A stretch of DNA of 64,000 nt from Prionace glauca (taxonomy: Eukaryota; Chordata; Chondrichthyes; Carcharhiniformes; Carcharhinidae): assembly GCA_037974335.1 (NCBI GenBank), contig CM075760.1:21551291-21615290 (forward strand), written 5' to 3'. Shown piece by piece: positions 61,397 through 64,000 of the stretch. The position numbers and the translations under genes were made by a program. Below the pieces are notes generated by a model, which was given only the letters and a program-made list of their open reading frames with translations, was not told the DNA's origin and searched no databases. Numbering within the stretch: the first letter of the stretch is position 1; the number at the start of each line of letters is the position of its first letter.

Positions 61397-62050
61397 CATT
61401 TAATTGCATTGTCATTGTAAAACGATGAACAAGAATAATGTAATATAATCATGCAGCAACGACTCTGACGTTTGAGAATTCGATAATTTTCCAGGAAATC
61501 ACCATTTACCTCAGATCGCCGCAAGATGGCGCTGCCTCACCATGTTTGTGTATTTACTGCAGTAGTTGCGGGAAGAATAACAATGTGATGGTGCTACTGG
61601 TTTGGTTACTCACGGTGTCAAGATATTCTTGGAAATCACACTATCGCTATCACGTACTCCACTATATTATGCTTTTTTTCTTTCCCTTTCTGTAATTCCT
61701 GGTTGTATTTAAGCTATTGCTTTTCTCAGTGTACTCCTTTGTTTGTCTCACTGCCTATCTGCTTCTCTTGTTCTCCATTCGTTTGTCTCTCTTTGTGTCT
61801 CCGTCTGTATTGTCTCCACATAAATGCAATTTTTCTTTCACGATTCCTTCATCGTATCTTCATCTATTTTCCTTCCCGCCTCCGTCTTTCCCCCATTTAT
61901 CTCAGTGTCAGTCCCACTATTTAGCTCGCTGTCTCTCCCTCATTTCTACCATTCCCTTGCCTCATGTTTATCACTCTACATCTCTCTGTTTCTCCGAACT
62001 TATGCCTTTTCTTGCTTCACATTTTCTTCTCATCGTGCCATGAAGATTCA
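61397..62050. other. Intergenic stretch, pyrimidine-rich
   Basis: No gene is recognised. At 61523-61531 the sequence AAGATGGCG is a good match to the YY1 core, within 'gccgcaagatggcgctgcc'. The 61660-62040 part is C/T-rich with composition-driven open frames. Confidence 0.4.
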
Positions 62051-62450
62051 ATACTTCTGATTTTGATGAATGAATTTTGGGGCCCAGGTCAGAGCAAATA
62101 AATACCCCCGGGAACTGCCAGACTTAGCGAAGATTGGGCAAAAAATTTAAATTCTACAAACGTCCCTCAAACTGAGCGAGAAGCATTTGATGCTTCTGCC
62201 TGATTTTAGAGCCAGGGACTTTTTGTGTGTTAGCGTGTATGATAACCACTGAACTGAAGCAGCTGATCGCAGAGCCCATACAATCAGGCTGTCTGCAATG
62301 TTCAACTCTACTGTATTGCTGCAGGTTCTAATGGTGAGACTGACAGCCCATTCTATAGAATACAAGAGGACAGCCGTTATTTCCAACCGGATGTTTCAAT
62401 TAATCTTGAACTTCAAAATTTAAAATCTTTCATCCTGCAGATGTCTAAGG
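62050..62450 (-). repeat. Val-tRNA duplicon, copy 2
   Basis: Partner of 40790-41330 in direct orientation: 'tctgattttgatgaatgaattttgg', 'gtctgcaatgttcaact.tactgt', 'gcaggttctaatggtgagactgacagccca' and 'atgtctaagggagcaatgct'. Confidence 0.7.
62191..62260 (-). pseudogene. tRNA-Val-like pseudogene (AAC)
   Basis: The minus strand keeps AGTTCAGTGGTTATCAT (D arm) and ACGCTAACACACA (loop CTAACAC, anticodon AAC). The T arm reads 'ccctggctctaaaatcagg'. The acceptor ends GCTTC and GAAGC still pair. Non-functional by the lost T loop. Confidence 0.75.
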
Positions 62451-62479
62451 GAGCAATGCTCACTCATGTGCCCCTTTCT

Positions 62480-63293
62480 TCTTCTTGACCAGAGCCTCAA
62501 TATCCCGAGTCATCCACGGTTCCCTACGTCTACCAGCCTTGCCCTTCACTCTAAGAGGAAAGTGATGTGAATGTGAATGTTTTGGGCGCCGCACCTGCGC
62601 AAAGATATTTTGGCCTTGGAGGGAATGCAGAGGAGGTTTACTAGGCTGATACCGGAGTTGAGGGGATTGAGCTATGAGGAGAGGCTGAATAAACTAGGCT
62701 TGTACTCGTTAGCGTTTAGAAGAATGAGGGGAGATCTCATTGAGACATATAAGATGATGAATGGGATGGATAGGGTAGAAAAGGTGGAGAGACTCTTCCC
62801 GCTCAAAAAAGACAGTAGGACTAGGGGGCACAGCCTCAAGATAAAGGGGGAGTGGTTTAGAACGGAGTTGAGGAGGAACTTCTTCACTCAGAGGGTGGTG
62901 AATCTCTGGAATTCTCTGCCCGTTGAAGTGGTGGAGGCTGCCTCGCTAAATATTTTTAAGAAACGGGTTGATGGGTTTTTGATAAGAGGGGGGATTAAGG
63001 GATATGGGGAGAGGGCCGGAAAGTGGAACTGAGCCACGACAGATCAGCCATGATCTTATTGAATGGCGGGGCAGGCTCGAAGGGCCAGATGGCCTACTCC
63101 TGCTCCTATTTCTTATGTTGTTATGTTCTTATGTGATAACCCTGAACGCTGGTTAACACTCTTTTGAAAGCCTCCCACTTCCCAGACGTTCCTTTGCCTT
63201 CCCACGGGCTCCCCCAATTAACTTTTGAAAGTTCTTGCCTGATACCATCAATATTCGCCTTGCCCCAATTTAGAATTTTAACTTCTGGGTCAT
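62480..63293 (-). mobile_element. CR1-type LINE ORF2 fragment, split by a lineage B CR1
   Basis: The minus strand near 63150-63292 encodes VKILNWGKANIDGIRQELSK and VNWGSPWEGKGTSGKWEAFK, matching the region after the endonuclease in CR1. 62480-62570 ('gagcctcaatatcccgagtcatcc.cggttccctac') continues the same element beyond the insertion. Its plus-strand right end at about 63293 abuts the V segment. Confidence 0.65.
62570..63135 (+). mobile_element. CR1 lineage B 3' end, nested in another CR1
   Basis: A 151-codon frame from about 62577: FWAPHLRKDILALEGMQRR, FTRLIPELRGLSYEERLNK, NFFTQRVVNLWNSLP and GYGERAGKWN. The 3' UTR follows, with TTCTTATG repeats to about 63135. Open and little diverged, so recent. 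Flanking 'gtgatgtgaatg' and 'gtgataaccctg' could be remains of a target-site duplication. Confidence 0.85.
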
Positions 63294-63309
63294 GAGATGA
63301 GTAACAGAG

Positions 63310-63594
63310 TCTCAATGTCTCAGTCAGAACCAGTTGTTGAAGCAGTACAGGGTGAAGATTCAGCAATACGATGCAGGTTCTCTGCACCGAGTTCAGGTAC
63401 ACAACATTACCTGTTCTGGTATCGTCAGTATCCACATCGAGCTCCTCAGTATCTGCTCAGAGCCGTTAGTTGTGGGTTTACCGATACGGTTCCCAGCTTT
63501 GAACACTTCAGTGGCAATCTCAACTTGAAACAACCTTGTCCATGAAAGATTTGAAGGTGAGAGACAGCGCCGTGTATTACTGTGCACCGAGATC
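63310..63594 (+). pseudogene. TCR alpha/delta-like V segment, frameshifted
   Basis: An immunoglobulin V-set domain: SMSQSEPVVEAVQGE, IRCRFSAP (first Cys), HYLFWYRQYPHRAPQYLLR (core Trp, FR2), then MKDLKVRDSAVYYCAP (second Cys, FR3 end). WYRQ..PQYLLR and RDSAVYYCA fit TRAV/TRDV-type segments best. One base is missing in 'cttgaaacaacc' near 63527-63532, so FR3 leaves frame before KTTLSMKDL. The acceptor is probably at 63308-63309 (phase 1), but the pyrimidine tract is poor: LINE sequence ends about 15 bp upstream, and no leader exon is visible. Functional V genes supply antigen-receptor diversity by V(D)J joining; this copy could rearrange but would encode a broken chain. Confidence 0.8.
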
Positions 63595-63633
63595 CACAGT
63601 GAATGAGGCTCCCGCGGGCCTCATACAAAATTT
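63595..63633 (+). promoter_or_regulatory. V(D)J recombination signal, 23-bp spacer
   Basis: The heptamer CACAGTG (63595-63601) is exact. The spacer is 23 bases (63602-63624). The nonamer ACAAAATTT (63625-63633) keeps the first six bases of ACAAAAACC. Position right after the V framework and the 23-bp spacer agree with TCR V segments. RAG1/RAG2 would bind here. Confidence 0.85.
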
Positions 63634-64000
63634 GGCACAGGTCCATAATCAATGGTTCATTGTCAGGACAGCACATAGGGTTAAAAATCAGAGAATCTTT
63701 ACCCATAGTGAGCGTGACAATATAGCCTCATCTGAGTGTTTTGCCTCACTGAGGTTAAGGATTGTCACTGTTGGTAAATTTGAGATTTTTTACTCATGTT
63801 ACTATCAGATCAAGTCCAATCAATCCCCGATCCCGTTCACACAAACCCACAGATCTCTCAGGAGAACAAGGTCATCAACCTGTACTTCAAATGTTCCAGA
63901 TCAGTCAACTGTGTGACAGACTTTCAAAAGTGATCAAATATCAAAGGAAGACTCAGGGTTGCCTCATGTTGAAGTTCCTGGTTTAATAATATTGACTTAA
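63634..64000. other. Intergenic end of window, no gene seen
   Basis: Short open frames only. No J or further V segment can be recognised in the last 370 bases. Confidence 0.4.

Noticed and set aside
60718-61524. Pro/Phe/Trp-rich minus-strand frames (PPFFYRPPFFW-like)
   Set aside because: Pure by-product of the A-run/G-run satellite; three frames give similar peptides and stops are rare by composition.

Overview
The window looks like nuclear DNA from a cartilaginous fish, most likely a shark. The reasons are several related CR1-type LINE lineages, tRNA-headed SINEs whose core resembles the abundant elasmobranch HE1-type SINE, intron-split receptors of a GPR139-like family, and a T-cell-receptor V segment with a recombination signal. 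These family names come from recognition of the sequence; no database search was run. There are no bacterial operons, no CRISPR array, and nothing that reads as a retrovirus or LTR element.

Layout. (1) 0-25.4 kb is mostly retroelement sediment. It holds an L2-like LINE with a nested CR1, an old CR1 with a nested SINE, a near-complete CR1 at about 6.2-11.04 kb (ORF1 intact; ORF2 split by a second CR1 tail and frameshifted near its end), several truncated CR1 copies, a first-exon remnant of a GPR139-like receptor (about 14.5 kb) and one isolated tRNA-Cys gene (19.46 kb). (2) 25.8-28.6 kb carries a two-exon GPR139-like receptor on the minus strand. (3) 30.5-53.1 kb is a dense tRNA cluster. It contains Gly-GCC, Ile-TAT with an intron, Arg-ACG, Thr-TGT, Leu-TAG, Val-CAC, Glu-TTC, Asn-GTT (one good copy and one with an extra base), Gly-CCC, Gln-CTG, Leu-AAG, Phe-GAA and Glu-CTC, plus decayed copies. 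Each tRNA sits in a duplicated block of a few hundred bases, and the blocks recur elsewhere in direct or inverted orientation. (4) 54.3-55.8 kb carries a second two-exon GPR139-like receptor on the plus strand, so the two receptors point away from each other across the cluster. (5) 57-58 kb and 62 kb hold outlying duplicon copies with decayed Thr and Val tRNAs. (6) 58.6-61.4 kb is a strongly strand-asymmetric satellite block: a 30-bp minisatellite, then G-rich DNA, then an array of A-runs and G-runs. (7) 63.3-63.6 kb carries a frameshifted TCR alpha/delta-like V segment with a 23-bp-spacer recombination signal, abutting nested LINEs.

How it fits together. The host content is a locus of pol III tRNA genes and lineage-expanded receptor genes that has grown by repeated small segmental duplications, many inverted, and has then been cut up by CR1 and SINE insertions. 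Paralogous blocks act as internal empty-site controls for at least one CR1 insertion. Several tRNA copies have altered anticodons (Phe body with GAC, Thr body with TAT, Asn body with ATT). Most look decayed, but one keeps a compensated acceptor stem.
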